45,612 bases of DNA from Acidovorax sp. (GCA_024711405.1 JANJSZ010000033.1:1-45612); one strand, 5' to 3'. Positions 25,502 through 33,865 are shown, counted from the first letter of the stretch. Program-made: numbers and translations. The notes: generated from the sequence alone by a model not told the origin.

Positions 25502-26287
25502 ATGAACCAAGTCTGCTACCAGGTCCTCGCAGTGAAGTACGCCACGGTGGATCGGGCCCGGGGCAGCAATTTCCTGCACCCTGCCCCCGGTGACCCCGAG
25601 GCGCCGATGGCGCTGGACTTCTTTGTCTGGCTGATCCAGGGACCGGGCGGCGCGGTACTGGTGGACACGGGGTTCAGCTCCGCCTCGGCGCTCGCGCGCG
25701 GGCGGCGCTACCTGGTCTCGCCGCTGGAATCGCTGCGCCGCCTGGGCCACGCTCCCGAGGGGATCCGCGACGTGGTGCTTACGCACCTGCACTACGACCA
25801 CGCGGGCAACATCGGCGAGTTCCCAGCCGCCACCGTCTGGGTGCAAGACCGCGAAGTGCGCTACGCAACGGGCGACTGTATGTGCGATCCGAAGCAGAAC
25901 CACTTCTTCTCGACCAATGACGTGGGCGTTCTCATCAAGCGCCTGTACCAAGGCAATGTGCGGCTGGTTGATGGATTTCACCCACTGCGTGACGGCATCG
26001 AGTTGCACCGCGTGGGCGGCCATACCGACGGCCTCCAGGTGGTGCGCGTGCGCACCGCGCGCGGCTGGGTGGTTCTCGCGTCCGATGCTGCGCACTACTA
26101 CGAAAACTTGACGCGGCAAAACCCTTTCCCTGCCATCTTCAGCCTGGAAGACATGCTCACTGGATATGCACATATCCGTGAACTGGCGGATGGCGAAGAC
26201 CTCATCGTGCCAGGCCATGACCCCGCAGTCTGCGCACGCTTCAAGAGTGCAGATATCCCCGGCGTCCACGCCTGGCATATCGCCTGA
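25502..26287 (+). CDS. MBL-fold hydrolase, N-acyl-homoserine-lactonase-like
   Basis: A 261-residue metallo-beta-lactamase-fold enzyme without signal peptide. The metal motif is THLHYDHAGN (HxHxDH); further ligands are in GGHTDGLQV and ASDAAHYYENL, and the chain ends near VPGHDPAV. The layout (VWLIQGPGGAVLVDTGFS, then the HxHxDH motif) is that of the AHL-lactonase/AttM(BlcC) group that opens small lactones. In this cluster it stands beside a YihU-like dehydrogenase and an aldehyde dehydrogenase, like the enzymes of lactone to hydroxy acid to semialdehyde to diacid. The lactone assignment is inferred; other esters are possible. It lies 10 bp after the LivK-type gene. Confidence 0.85.
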   Translation: MNQVCYQVLAVKYATVDRARGSNFLHPAPGDPEAPMALDFFVWLIQGPGGAVLVDTGFSSASALARGRRYLVSPLESLRRLGHAPEGIRDVVLTHLHYDHAGNIGEFPAATVWVQDREVRYATGDCMCDPKQNHFFSTNDVGVLIKRLYQGNVRLVDGFHPLRDGIELHRVGGHTDGLQVVRVRTARGWVVLASDAAHYYENLTRQNPFPAIFSLEDMLTGYAHIRELADGEDLIVPGHDPAVCARFKSADIPGVHAWHIA

Positions 26288-26315
26288 CAACTTTTATGAA
26301 TGAAGACACATTGAC

Positions 26316-27308
26316 ATGAATTCAAACCACCAAAGCAAGCGTTCTTTCCTTCTGGGCTGCGTGGCCCTGACCCTCGGCAGTTCGGTCTTCGCCCAAACAG
26401 CAGACAGCGACTGGCCCACGCGACCCGTCACCATCGTCGTCGGCTTCAGCGCGGGCGGCCCCACCGACGTGGTGGCGCGCATATTGGCCGACAACCTCTC
26501 CACTCAATTCAAGCAGAGCTTCGTAGTGGACAACAAGGCCGGTGCATCCGGCGGCGTGGCAGCCATGCAGGTCAAGCAGGCCGCGCCCGACGGATACACG
26601 TTGATGTTCGGTAGCAGCAGCACGCTCTCTATCATTCCCACCCTGCAAAAGACCGGCTACAACCCGCTTCGGGACTTCACCGCCATCGGCCTGGTGGCGA
26701 GCTATCCGTACTTCCTGGTGGCTCCCGCTTCGTCGAACATCACCTCCCTGGACGAATTGCTCAAGCAAGGCCGCAACCCCTCATCGCGCCTGAGCTACGG
26801 CTCCGCCGGCAACGGCGCGGTCAACCACCTCGCCGCCGAGTGGTTCAAGCACGAGGCGAAGATCAACGCGGTGCACATCCCCTACAAGGGCGACTCCGCC
26901 GCGGTCACCGACCTCGTGGCAGGTCGGCTGGATTTTGCCTTCCTCGCGGGCTCCGTGGCGCTGCCACAGACCAAGGCCGGCAAGATGCGGCTGCTGGCTT
27001 CTGCGAGCGCCGTACCCGGGCGTGGCGGCGACGGTCTGCCAACGCTGGGCGAGCAGCGCTTCAAGGGCTACGCCGCCGAGCCGTGGAACGGACTGATGGG
27101 TCCCAAGGGCATCTCCCAGCCCATCGTCGCCAAGCTCAACGCAGCCGTGAACCAAATCATGAACCGCCCGGACGTGGTGGCCCGCCTGGCAACCATGGAG
27201 CAATACCCGCTCACGGGAACGCCCCAACAATTCACCGACCATATCAAGGCGCAGACCGAACGTTGGGCTGCAGTGATCCAGTCGGCCAACATCAAGATGG
27301 AAGAATAA
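26316..27308 (+). CDS. Bug/TctC-family periplasmic binding protein
   Basis: A 330-residue Bug-family binding protein, the second of this window and only distantly like the one at 17251-18225. A signal peptide covers 1 to about 27 (KRSFLLGCVALTLGSSVFAQT). PVTIVVGFSAGGPTDVVARILADNL, VDNKAGASGGVAAMQV, YGSAGNGAVNHLAAEW and HIPYKGDSAAVTDLVAGRLDFAF are the family marks. No TctAB partner is near. It starts 28 bp after the MBL gene and ends 2 bp before the aldehyde dehydrogenase, so it is in the same operon. Confidence 0.94.
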   Translation: MNSNHQSKRSFLLGCVALTLGSSVFAQTADSDWPTRPVTIVVGFSAGGPTDVVARILADNLSTQFKQSFVVDNKAGASGGVAAMQVKQAAPDGYTLMFGSSSTLSIIPTLQKTGYNPLRDFTAIGLVASYPYFLVAPASSNITSLDELLKQGRNPSSRLSYGSAGNGAVNHLAAEWFKHEAKINAVHIPYKGDSAAVTDLVAGRLDFAFLAGSVALPQTKAGKMRLLASASAVPGRGGDGLPTLGEQRFKGYAAEPWNGLMGPKGISQPIVAKLNAAVNQIMNRPDVVARLATMEQYPLTGTPQQFTDHIKAQTERWAAVIQSANIKMEE

Positions 27309-27310
27309 GC

Positions 27311-28741
27311 ATGTCGTATTCGCAATGGATTGCTGGCGAGTTCCGCCAGGGCGCATCCACCCAGCGTTTTACCGTCATCAACCCCAGCACTGGCCAGCCG
27401 CTGGGCGATTACGCCCACGCGACGCAGGCAGATGTGCAGGCCGCCATCGACGCGGCAAGCCAGGCGCTGCGTACCTGGAGCAAGACCTCGGCCCTGGAGC
27501 GATCGACGATGCTGCGCCGCGTAGCCGCACTGATGCGCGAGCGCTGGGAGGCCATCGGCACGCAGATTGCGAGCGAACTGGGCAAACCCCTGGGCGAGGC
27601 GCAAAAGGAAGTGGTGACCGCCTCCGAGATGTTCGAGTGGGCGGCCGAGGAGGCGCGGCGCATCTATGGTCGAACCATTCCCGCACGCACCGCGGGCGTC
27701 ACACAGACCATGGTGCTGGAGCCCATTGGCGTGGTAGCCGCGTTCGCGGGCTGGAACGCGCCCGCCATCACACCGGCGCGCAAGATCAGCGGCGCGCTGG
27801 CGGCGGGCTGCGCCATCGTCATCAAACCCTCGGAGGAAACGGCGGGCGTGGCGCTGCACATCGCGCGTGCGGTACAGGATGCGGGCGTGCCCGACGGTGT
27901 CGTCAACATGGTGTTTGGCGATCCCGGAGAAATCGCCGACCAGCTCTGCGCCTCGCCGCAGGTGGCCATGGTCACCTTCACGGGAGCCACCTCGGTCGGC
28001 AAGCAGATCGGCGCCCTGGCCGCGCGCACGATGAAGCGTGCCACGCTGGAGCTGGGTGGCCATGCGCCAGTGATCGTCTGCGACGATGCCGACGTGGACC
28101 GCGTGGTGCGCATGGCCGTGGCCACCAAGTACCGCAATGCGGGCCAGGTCTGTACATCGCCCACGCGCTTTCTGGTGCAGGCGGGCGTGTTTGACGCTTT
28201 TTGCACACGCTTCGTGCAGGCCGCACAGGCCGTGAAGGTGGGCGATCCCTTCGATGCGGCCACGCAAATGGGGCCGCTCAAGAACCTGCGCCGCCTGCAA
28301 GCCATCGAGCAGCTGGTGCAGGATGCGCGCAAGCGGGGTCTGACCATCGCCACGGGCGGCGAACGCATCGGCACCGAAGGCTTCTTCTACCAGCCCACGG
28401 TGATCGTGCGGCCCTCGCTCGATTGCGATGCCGCCAACATCGAGCCCTTCGGACCGGTGGCGCTGATCAGTCCATTCACGGAGTTGGACGAAGCGATTGC
28501 CGAGGCCAACCGCCTGCCCTTCGGACTGGCGGCCTATGCGTTCACCAATCACCTGGAGCGCTCACACCGCCTCGCGGGCGAGATTGACAGTGGCGTGGTC
28601 TGCATCAACGAGTGGCAGGCCTCACTGCCCGAAACTCCCTTCGGCGGCCACAAGGACAGTGGCCTGGGTTCGGAGGGCGGTATCGAGGGCCTGCAAGAAT
28701 TCCTGCGCGTCAAGTGCGTGCGCCAGGGGGTGTCGGCATGA
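27311..28741 (+). CDS. Aldehyde dehydrogenase (succinate-semialdehyde-dehydrogenase-like)
   Basis: A 476-residue NAD(P)-dependent aldehyde dehydrogenase. The catalytic Cys is Cys281 in NAGQVCTSPTRF, the general base Glu247 in LELGGHAP, and the oxyanion Asn is Asn149 in FAGWNAPA. The C-terminal PEFP-type region reads EPFGPVALISPF, and TPFGGHKDSGLGSEGG ends the catalytic domain. It most resembles the SSADH/GabD group that oxidises semialdehydes to dicarboxylates. The ATG at 27311 is 2 bp after the Bug stop, and the next gene overlaps it by 4 bp. Confidence 0.93.
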   Translation: MSYSQWIAGEFRQGASTQRFTVINPSTGQPLGDYAHATQADVQAAIDAASQALRTWSKTSALERSTMLRRVAALMRERWEAIGTQIASELGKPLGEAQKEVVTASEMFEWAAEEARRIYGRTIPARTAGVTQTMVLEPIGVVAAFAGWNAPAITPARKISGALAAGCAIVIKPSEETAGVALHIARAVQDAGVPDGVVNMVFGDPGEIADQLCASPQVAMVTFTGATSVGKQIGALAARTMKRATLELGGHAPVIVCDDADVDRVVRMAVATKYRNAGQVCTSPTRFLVQAGVFDAFCTRFVQAAQAVKVGDPFDAATQMGPLKNLRRLQAIEQLVQDARKRGLTIATGGERIGTEGFFYQPTVIVRPSLDCDAANIEPFGPVALISPFTELDEAIAEANRLPFGLAAYAFTNHLERSHRLAGEIDSGVVCINEWQASLPETPFGGHKDSGLGSEGGIEGLQEFLRVKCVRQGVSA

Positions 28742-29607
28742 CCCCGGTGCTGGGCTTCGTCGGAGTGGGCGTGATGGGCGAGGGCATGTGCCGCAACCTG
28801 CTGCAGAAATGCGGGTTGCCGGTGCACGTGGCTGACGTGCAGGTCGAGAACGTGGCGCGCCTTGCGGCGCTGGGTGCGGTGGCGTCGAGCGTGCCGAGGC
28901 TGCGCGACACGGCGCACACGGTGTTTCTTTCGCTGCCTTCGATCGATCAGGTGGAAGCGGTGTGCTTTGGCGCCGAACCGCTCATTGTTCCAGGCGGAAC
29001 GGTGAAGACCGTGGTGGACATGAGCACCAGCGACGTGCCGCGCACCCGCGCGCTGGCAGAGCGCCTGGCCGCACACGGCGTGCGGTTTCTCGATGCACCC
29101 GTGGCCCGCAGCCGCGAGGCCGCGAACAACGGCACGCTGCTCGTCACCGTGGGCGGACCAGACGACCTGTTTGAGTCCGTGGCGCCATGGCTTCGCTGCA
29201 TGGGCTCGGACGTGGTGCACTGCGGCAGTGTGGGCGCCGGGCAAGTGGTCAAGATCATGAACAACATGGTGCTGCTGTCCACGGTCAACGCGCTGGCCGA
29301 GGCCATGGCCATTGCCGAGGCCGCTGGCGTGGACAAGGCGCTGCTCGCCAGCGTGCTGCGCCTGGGTTCAGCCGATTCGTTCGCGCTTCGGCTCACAGGC
29401 GAAAAGCTGGCGAAGGACGAGTTTCCCGAAAAGCTCTTTCCCACGGCCTACGCGCTCAAAGACCTGCGGCTCGCACTGGCCCTGGCGCAGTCCTCAGGCA
29501 TCACACCGGCAGTGGCCCAGGCCACGGCGGCGTTGCTGGATAAGGCCTGCGCGCGCGGCTATGCGATGAACTACTACCCGGTGATCTATCGTTTGGTGCG
29601 TGCTTGA
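28738..29607 (+). CDS. Second beta-hydroxyacid dehydrogenase (HIBADH-like)
   Basis: A 289-residue dehydrogenase with NAD-binding GFVGVGVMGEGM, the catalytic Lys172 in GQVVKIMNNMV and the substrate loop DAPVARSREAANNGTLL. The last lacks the SGG of classical 3-hydroxyisobutyrate dehydrogenase. It differs clearly from the YihU-like enzyme at 23318, so the two are not a recent duplication and probably have different substrates. The ATG at 28738 overlaps the aldehyde dehydrogenase stop in ATGA. It is the last gene of the plus-strand run; an inverted repeat and a convergent LysR gene follow. Confidence 0.9.
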   Translation: MTPVLGFVGVGVMGEGMCRNLLQKCGLPVHVADVQVENVARLAALGAVASSVPRLRDTAHTVFLSLPSIDQVEAVCFGAEPLIVPGGTVKTVVDMSTSDVPRTRALAERLAAHGVRFLDAPVARSREAANNGTLLVTVGGPDDLFESVAPWLRCMGSDVVHCGSVGAGQVVKIMNNMVLLSTVNALAEAMAIAEAAGVDKALLASVLRLGSADSFALRLTGEKLAKDEFPEKLFPTAYALKDLRLALALAQSSGITPAVAQATAALLDKACARGYAMNYYPVIYRLVRA

Positions 29608-29620
29608 AAAAGCATGGCAT

Positions 29621-29684
29621 CTTGCGCTTACCGGCTATGTTTCTGCATTAAAACTGCCTGAAAACATTGCATGCAAAGCGCAAG
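29621..29684. repeat. Interrupted inverted repeat between convergent genes
   Basis: CTTGCGCTT (29621-29629) and AAGCGCAAG (29676-29684) are perfect 9-bp inverse copies, with CATG / CATG blocks further out. It lies between the stop of the plus-strand operon and the stop of lysR, so a bidirectional terminator-like structure is possible, but the 46-nt loop is long. It could also be a leftover of a mobile repeat. Confidence 0.5.
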
Positions 29685-29702
29685 CAGATCATGTTTGCAT
29701 AG

Positions 29703-30575
29703 TTACCCCGCCTCGCGCATCAGCCAGTCCTTGAACGCCACGATTTTGTCGGAGTGACGCTGCAGCGCCGGGGTGACGATGTATTGTCCCTGGCCTGTGC
29801 GCAGCGGGCGTGCAAATGGGCGTACCAGGCGGCCAGCCTGGAAATCGGCGTCCAGCATGTGCTGCTGGCCGATGGCGATGCCCAGGCCGTCCATGGCCGC
29901 CTGCCAGGTCAGGATGGAACTGCTGAAGACCATCTTCTCGGCGGTCTCGAACATGCCGGGCATGCCGGCGTATTCGAGCCAGCGCGGCCAGTCGTCCTTG
30001 CGGTACCTGGAGACCAGCAGGCGCTTGCCGCGTAAACCCTCGGGCGTGGCCGCTCCCTCGATGAAGCCAGGCACGCAGACCGGCTCCACGATGTCCTCTA
30101 TCAGCAAGGTGGCTTCGGCGTCGGGCCAGGTGCCGTTGCCTAGCACGATGGCCAAATCGCACTTCTCTGAACCGAAATCCAGCGGCGCGTTGCTGTTGAG
30201 GATGGACACCTCCACGTCCGGGTATTGGGCCTTGAAGTGCGGCAGACGCGGGATCAGCCAGCGCGCCGTGAGCGTGGTGTAGGTGCGCAGGCGGATGACG
30301 TTGTTGGAATACTTTTGCGTGATGGCAGCCGTAGCGGCAGCAATCTCCTCGAACGCCGGGCCAATGCGACGGGCGTAGGTTTCGCCCACTTCGGTCAGGC
30401 GCACGCCCACCCGTTCGCGTGCAAACAACTGCACGCCCAAATACTCCTCTAACACAGCCACCTGGCGACTCACCGCCGACTGGCTCACATTCAGCTCGCT
30501 GGCCGCCAGCGTGAGGTTGTTGGTGCGCGCAACAACTTCAAAGACCTTGAGGGGGTTGAGGGGAGGGATTTTCAT
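29703..30575 (-). CDS. LysR-family regulator (GcvA-like)
   Basis: A 290-residue transcription factor. The N-terminal helix-turn-helix covers about residues 7-65 (LNPLKVFEVVARTNNLTLAASELNVSQSAVSRQVAVLEEYLG). A LysR substrate domain of the GcvA subgroup follows, with ARWLIPRLPHFKAQYPDVEV, LAIVLGNGTWP and GLGIAIGQQHML. The start at 30575 (MKIPPLNPLK) fits the family; the 18-residue extension to 30629 does not. It is convergent with the catabolic operon and is the only regulator gene in the block, so it is the likely regulator of that operon, sensing a pathway intermediate. No binding site is identified. Confidence 0.92.
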   Translation of the reverse strand: MKIPPLNPLKVFEVVARTNNLTLAASELNVSQSAVSRQVAVLEEYLGVQLFARERVGVRLTEVGETYARRIGPAFEEIAAATAAITQKYSNNVIRLRTYTTLTARWLIPRLPHFKAQYPDVEVSILNSNAPLDFGSEKCDLAIVLGNGTWPDAEATLLIEDIVEPVCVPGFIEGAATPEGLRGKRLLVSRYRKDDWPRWLEYAGMPGMFETAEKMVFSSSILTWQAAMDGLGIAIGQQHMLDADFQAGRLVRPFARPLRTGQGQYIVTPALQRHSDKIVAFKDWLMREAG

Positions 30576-30961
30576 CAGGAGGTCATTGTCTCTCCTCCAC
30601 GTCAGGCCGATCAAGCTAGCTGCGGTCAACGTGTTTCCGATGGGAATCTATGCCCCCCACTTTTGCGAGAGTTGATGGCGTGGTGATCCGTCAGTTCCCG
30701 GCTGTCGCGTGCCTGAATCGTATGCAGTGCACTTGCTCGCCAATGTCCGGACCATGTACGCGAGCTCATGGTCAATGCCGCATTCATTTCTACCAGTAAC
30801 GTGAACACGGTCAACGATCTGGCGAAGGGCAAATTACATGGACTGCATGGTAGCGGCACCACCAATGGGCATGCCGGATGGGGCATTTGAATTTTTTGAC
30901 TAGGGGCTATGCATTCCACAGGTGCGCCGTCCGGTCTGGGCGCAAGCTGTTGCTTCGCCCA
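30576..30961. other. Non-coding gap carrying the right copy of the direct repeat
   Basis: Apart from the 26-bp right copy (30805-30830), this gap shows no gene I can support. Small reading frames lack ribosome sites and known motifs. From the repeat to about 30902 it resembles, imperfectly, the region just 5' of glcE, including a start-like ATG directly followed by TAA on the minus strand. It looks like a worn remnant of a glcE 5' region. Confidence 0.5.
30805..30830. repeat. 26-bp perfect direct repeat, right copy
   Basis: Identical to 15040-15065 in sequence and orientation. The next bases toward amtB keep loose similarity to the sequence 5' of glcE, while the bases on the other side do not match glcE. 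The distance between equivalent positions of the two copies is 15,765 bp. Confidence 0.95.
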
Positions 30962-30989
30962 GAAAAAAGGCCCGCCGAAAGGGCGGGCC
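30962..30989 (-). terminator. Intrinsic terminator of the porin-glnK-amtB operon
   Basis: On the minus strand, GGCCCGCC and GGCGGGCC form an 8-bp perfect stem (30969-30976 with 30982-30989) with a 5-nt loop, directly followed by six T. This is a textbook intrinsic terminator, about 70 bp after the amtB stop. Confidence 0.88.
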
Positions 30990-31058
30990 AGGACCTGGAG
31001 GTTTCCCCCTCCATCGTTAGGCGCTGCGGCGCCACCAGACACCGCAGCGCGGGGGCGT

Positions 31059-32498
31059 TCAGCGGTTGTACGCTGTTTCGCCGTGCGAAGTGATGTCCAG
31101 CCCTTCGCGCTCGGCTTCTTCGGCGACGCGCAGGCCCACCAGCAGATCGGCGATCTTGTAGGCGATGAACGAGACCACGCCCGACCACACGATGGTCAGC
31201 AGCACGCTCTTGGTCTGGATCCACACCTGGGCACCCATGGCGAAGGTGTCGGGGGTGAGACCACCCGTGCCACCCAGGTTCTGCGAGGCAAACACCCCGG
31301 TCAGGATGGCACCGAGGATGCCGCCCACGCCATGCACGCCGAACACATCGAACGCATCGTCGGCGCCCAGCATCTTCTTGAGGCCACCCACGCCCCACAG
31401 GCAGATGACGCCAGCGATCAGGCCCATCACGATGGAACCCATGGGGCCCACGAAACCGGCAGCCGGCGTGACCGCCACCAGACCGGCCACCGCACCCGAG
31501 GCGGCACCCAGCATGGAGGCCTTGCCCTTGTGCAGGGCTTCACCGGCCAGCCAGGACAGCGTGGCAGCGCCCGTGGCCAGGATGGTGTTGATGAAGGCCA
31601 GGCCGGCTGCGCCGTTGGCGGCACCGGCCGAGCCGGCGTTGAAGCCGAACCAGCCCACCCACAGCAGCGAGGCACCCACCATGGTCAGCGTCAGGCTGTG
31701 CGGGGTCAGTGCTTCCTTGCCGAAACCGATGCGCTTGCCCACCATGTAGGCGCCCACCAGACCGGCAATACCGGCATTGATGTGGACCACGGTGCCGCCA
31801 GCAAAGTCGAGCGCGCCGTCCTTGCCCAGCAGGCCGCCGCCCCACACCATGTGGGCCATGGGGATGTAGCTGAAGGTGAACCACAGCACGGCAAAGATCA
31901 GCACGGCAGCAAACTTGATGCGCTCGGCAAACGAACCCACGATCAGCGCCACGGTGATGGCGGCAAAGGTGGACTGGAAGGCCACGAACACGTATTCAGG
32001 AATCGTCGGCAGCAGCCCCGACAGCGTGTCTGGCGCAATGCCCTTGAGGAAGAGCTTGTCGAAGCCGCCGAAGAACTGGCCCTCACCGGCAAAGGCCAGG
32101 CTGTAGCCATAAATGGCCCACAGCACGGTGATCAGCGCAAAGATCACGAACACCTGCACCAGTACCGACAGCATGTTCTTGGAGCGGGCCAGGCCGCCGT
32201 AGAACAGGGCCAGGCCCGGAATGACCATCAGGATCACGAGCAGGGTGGAGGTCAGCATCCACGCGGTATCGCCGGAATCGAGCTTGGGCACGGGTGCTGC
32301 AGGGGCCGCATCGGCAGTGGCGGCTGCGGGTGCCGCGGCGGCATCGGCCGGCGCAGCCACGGGGGCGGCGGGCGCTGCGGCTTCTGCCGCCGGAGCAGCA
32401 GCGGTGGTTTCGCCCGGGGCGGGCGCCTGGGCCAGGGACATCGATCCTGCGCACAGCAGGCCCAGTCCCAGGATGAAGGAAGCAAGCAGTTTTTTCAT
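31059..32498 (-). CDS. amtB: Ammonium transporter
   Basis: A 479-residue Amt/MEP channel with 11 membrane segments. The twin-His pore is visible as GGTVVHINAG and FGVHGVGG, and DTAWMLTSTLLVILMVIPGLALFYGGL opens the core. A signal peptide (1 to about 24) and a 50-residue Ala/Pro-rich periplasmic extension (about 25-72) precede the core, as in many betaproteobacterial AmtB. It conducts ammonium and is blocked by GlnK. glnK lies 42 bp upstream in the same unit, and a terminator follows. Confidence 0.96.
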   Translation of the reverse strand: MKKLLASFILGLGLLCAGSMSLAQAPAPGETTAAAPAAEAAAPAAPVAAPADAAAAPAAATADAAPAAPVPKLDSGDTAWMLTSTLLVILMVIPGLALFYGGLARSKNMLSVLVQVFVIFALITVLWAIYGYSLAFAGEGQFFGGFDKLFLKGIAPDTLSGLLPTIPEYVFVAFQSTFAAITVALIVGSFAERIKFAAVLIFAVLWFTFSYIPMAHMVWGGGLLGKDGALDFAGGTVVHINAGIAGLVGAYMVGKRIGFGKEALTPHSLTLTMVGASLLWVGWFGFNAGSAGAANGAAGLAFINTILATGAATLSWLAGEALHKGKASMLGAASGAVAGLVAVTPAAGFVGPMGSIVMGLIAGVICLWGVGGLKKMLGADDAFDVFGVHGVGGILGAILTGVFASQNLGGTGGLTPDTFAMGAQVWIQTKSVLLTIVWSGVVSFIAYKIADLLVGLRVAEEAEREGLDITSHGETAYNR

Positions 32499-32540
32499 GG
32501 CATGTTCTCTCTGTGGAATGCAGCGGGCCCTGGGGCGCGC

Positions 32541-32921
<381 letters not shown>

Positions 32922-33653
32922 TTACAGGGTTTTGGTGAGCGTGGCGATCACGCGGGCTTTGTTGACGGATCCGAAATAGTCTTTCTTATTGGCACCCACG
33001 ATGGCGGCACCCAGTGTGAGGCCGTTGCCGAAGTCGTAGGCGCCACCGAATTGATAATCCATGTAGTTGGGCACGCCGCTGTCCTGGATGTCACCGGAAA
33101 AACGGGTCAAGCCCAGCGCTGCCTTCAGCGTCACCTTGGGCATTACTTCCTGGGCCACCGCGACGTTCAGGTAGCCGGTGTTGCGTCCCCGCAGGCCCGA
33201 GCCGGACTTGGCGCCCGCCCAGCCGAAATAGTCCTTGGACACGGTGTGCGAGTACTTGGCCGTGAGCGGGCCATAGGTGGCAGCGCCATAAAGTTCGGTG
33301 GTGTTGCCGCTGGTGTTGCCGGGATACAGATAGCTCAGGGCACCCACATCCAGGTCCACCTCGCCGGCCTTGAATTTGTAGCCGCCATACAGGTCGGATT
33401 CCAGCGAGTTGCCGGGCAGCCAGTTCACGCTGGAGTTCCAGTTGCCGACATACCAGCCGGTGTCACCAAAGGCATAGTCGAAACCGCCCTGCAACGCGGG
33501 CTTGAAGGCGCTGACCTTGCCGGTGTCCTGGTCCTGACCCCGGAACTTGTAGTTGCTGGTCATGCTGACATTGCCGGTGAGCTGGGCACTGGCCAGCAAC
33601 GGCAGGGCTGCAGCACAGGCAACGGTCAGACGCTTGATGGATGCGCGGATCAT
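32922..33653 (-). CDS. TorF-family putative outer-membrane porin
   Basis: A 243-residue protein with a signal peptide (1 to about 22, ending LLASA-Q) and alternating beta strands, including QLTGNVSMTSNYKFRGQDQ and GWYVGNWNSSVNWL. The C-terminus ends VIATLTKTL, consistent with an outer-membrane barrel of the TorF type (TIGR02001). The ATG at 33653 has a GGAGG ribosome site. It is the first gene of the porin-glnK-amtB unit, downstream of the sigma-54 promoter, so it probably serves uptake of a nitrogen compound. Confidence 0.9.
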   Translation of the reverse strand: MIRASIKRLTVACAAALPLLASAQLTGNVSMTSNYKFRGQDQDTGKVSAFKPALQGGFDYAFGDTGWYVGNWNSSVNWLPGNSLESDLYGGYKFKAGEVDLDVGALSYLYPGNTSGNTTELYGAATYGPLTAKYSHTVSKDYFGWAGAKSGSGLRGRNTGYLNVAVAQEVMPKVTLKAALGLTRFSGDIQDSGVPNYMDYQFGGAYDFGNGLTLGAAIVGANKKDYFGSVNKARVIATLTKTL

Positions 33654-33693
33654 GGTTCCTCCGGTGTAATGAAGAGTGGGGACAGTTGTGCAA

Positions 33694-33709
33694 AGCACGG
33701 TCCGTGCCA
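33694..33709 (-). promoter_or_regulatory. Sigma-54 (RpoN) promoter of porin-glnK-amtB
   Basis: On the minus strand TGGCAC-GGACC-GTGCT matches TGGCACG-N4-TTGCW with one mismatch. The GG and GC elements are separated by 10 bp as required. Predicted transcription starts at about 33683, leaving a 30-nt leader with a GGAGG site before the porin ATG. Confidence 0.85.
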
Positions 33710-33737
33710 TGTTGCGGATCTCCAGGGCGACAAGGTC

Positions 33738-33754
33738 CGCACCCACGGCGTGCA
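33738..33754 (-). promoter_or_regulatory. NtrC-like site, proximal
   Basis: GCAC-N7-GTGC, the half-site pattern of NtrC sites (GCACC-N5-GGTGC), centred about 63 bp upstream of the predicted start site. It supports control of the porin-glnK-amtB operon by NtrC. Confidence 0.6.
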
Positions 33755-33787
33755 TTCGCCCTTACATTGGCAGTGGCGCCGCACCGC

Positions 33788-33804
33788 TGCACCCCCTTGG
33801 TGCG
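33788..33804 (-). promoter_or_regulatory. NtrC-like site, distal
   Basis: TGCACC-CCCTT-GGTGCG matches the NtrC consensus TGCACC-N5-GGTGCA with one mismatch, centred about 113 bp upstream of the predicted start. Together with the proximal site it forms the usual tandem enhancer arrangement. Confidence 0.75.
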
Positions 33805-33865
33805 CAACGCCGCCAGCAGGCAACAAACGTCCACCCACCGCACCCATCTGGGGAGAAAACCGTTC

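Noticed and set aside
27068-28552. Minus-strand ORF (494 aa) opposite the aldehyde dehydrogenase
   Set aside because: Shadow: the real gene has catalytic Cys, Glu and Asn in frame.
23318-29607. The two beta-hydroxyacid dehydrogenases as a recent tandem duplication
   Set aside because: Their substrate loops (VGRLAAHA against VARSREAANNG) and the rest of the sequence differ clearly.
15066-30830. Integrative element with integrase and att sites at a tRNA
   Set aside because: The flanking repeat is in glcE, not a tRNA, and no integrase, recombinase or transposase gene lies between the copies.
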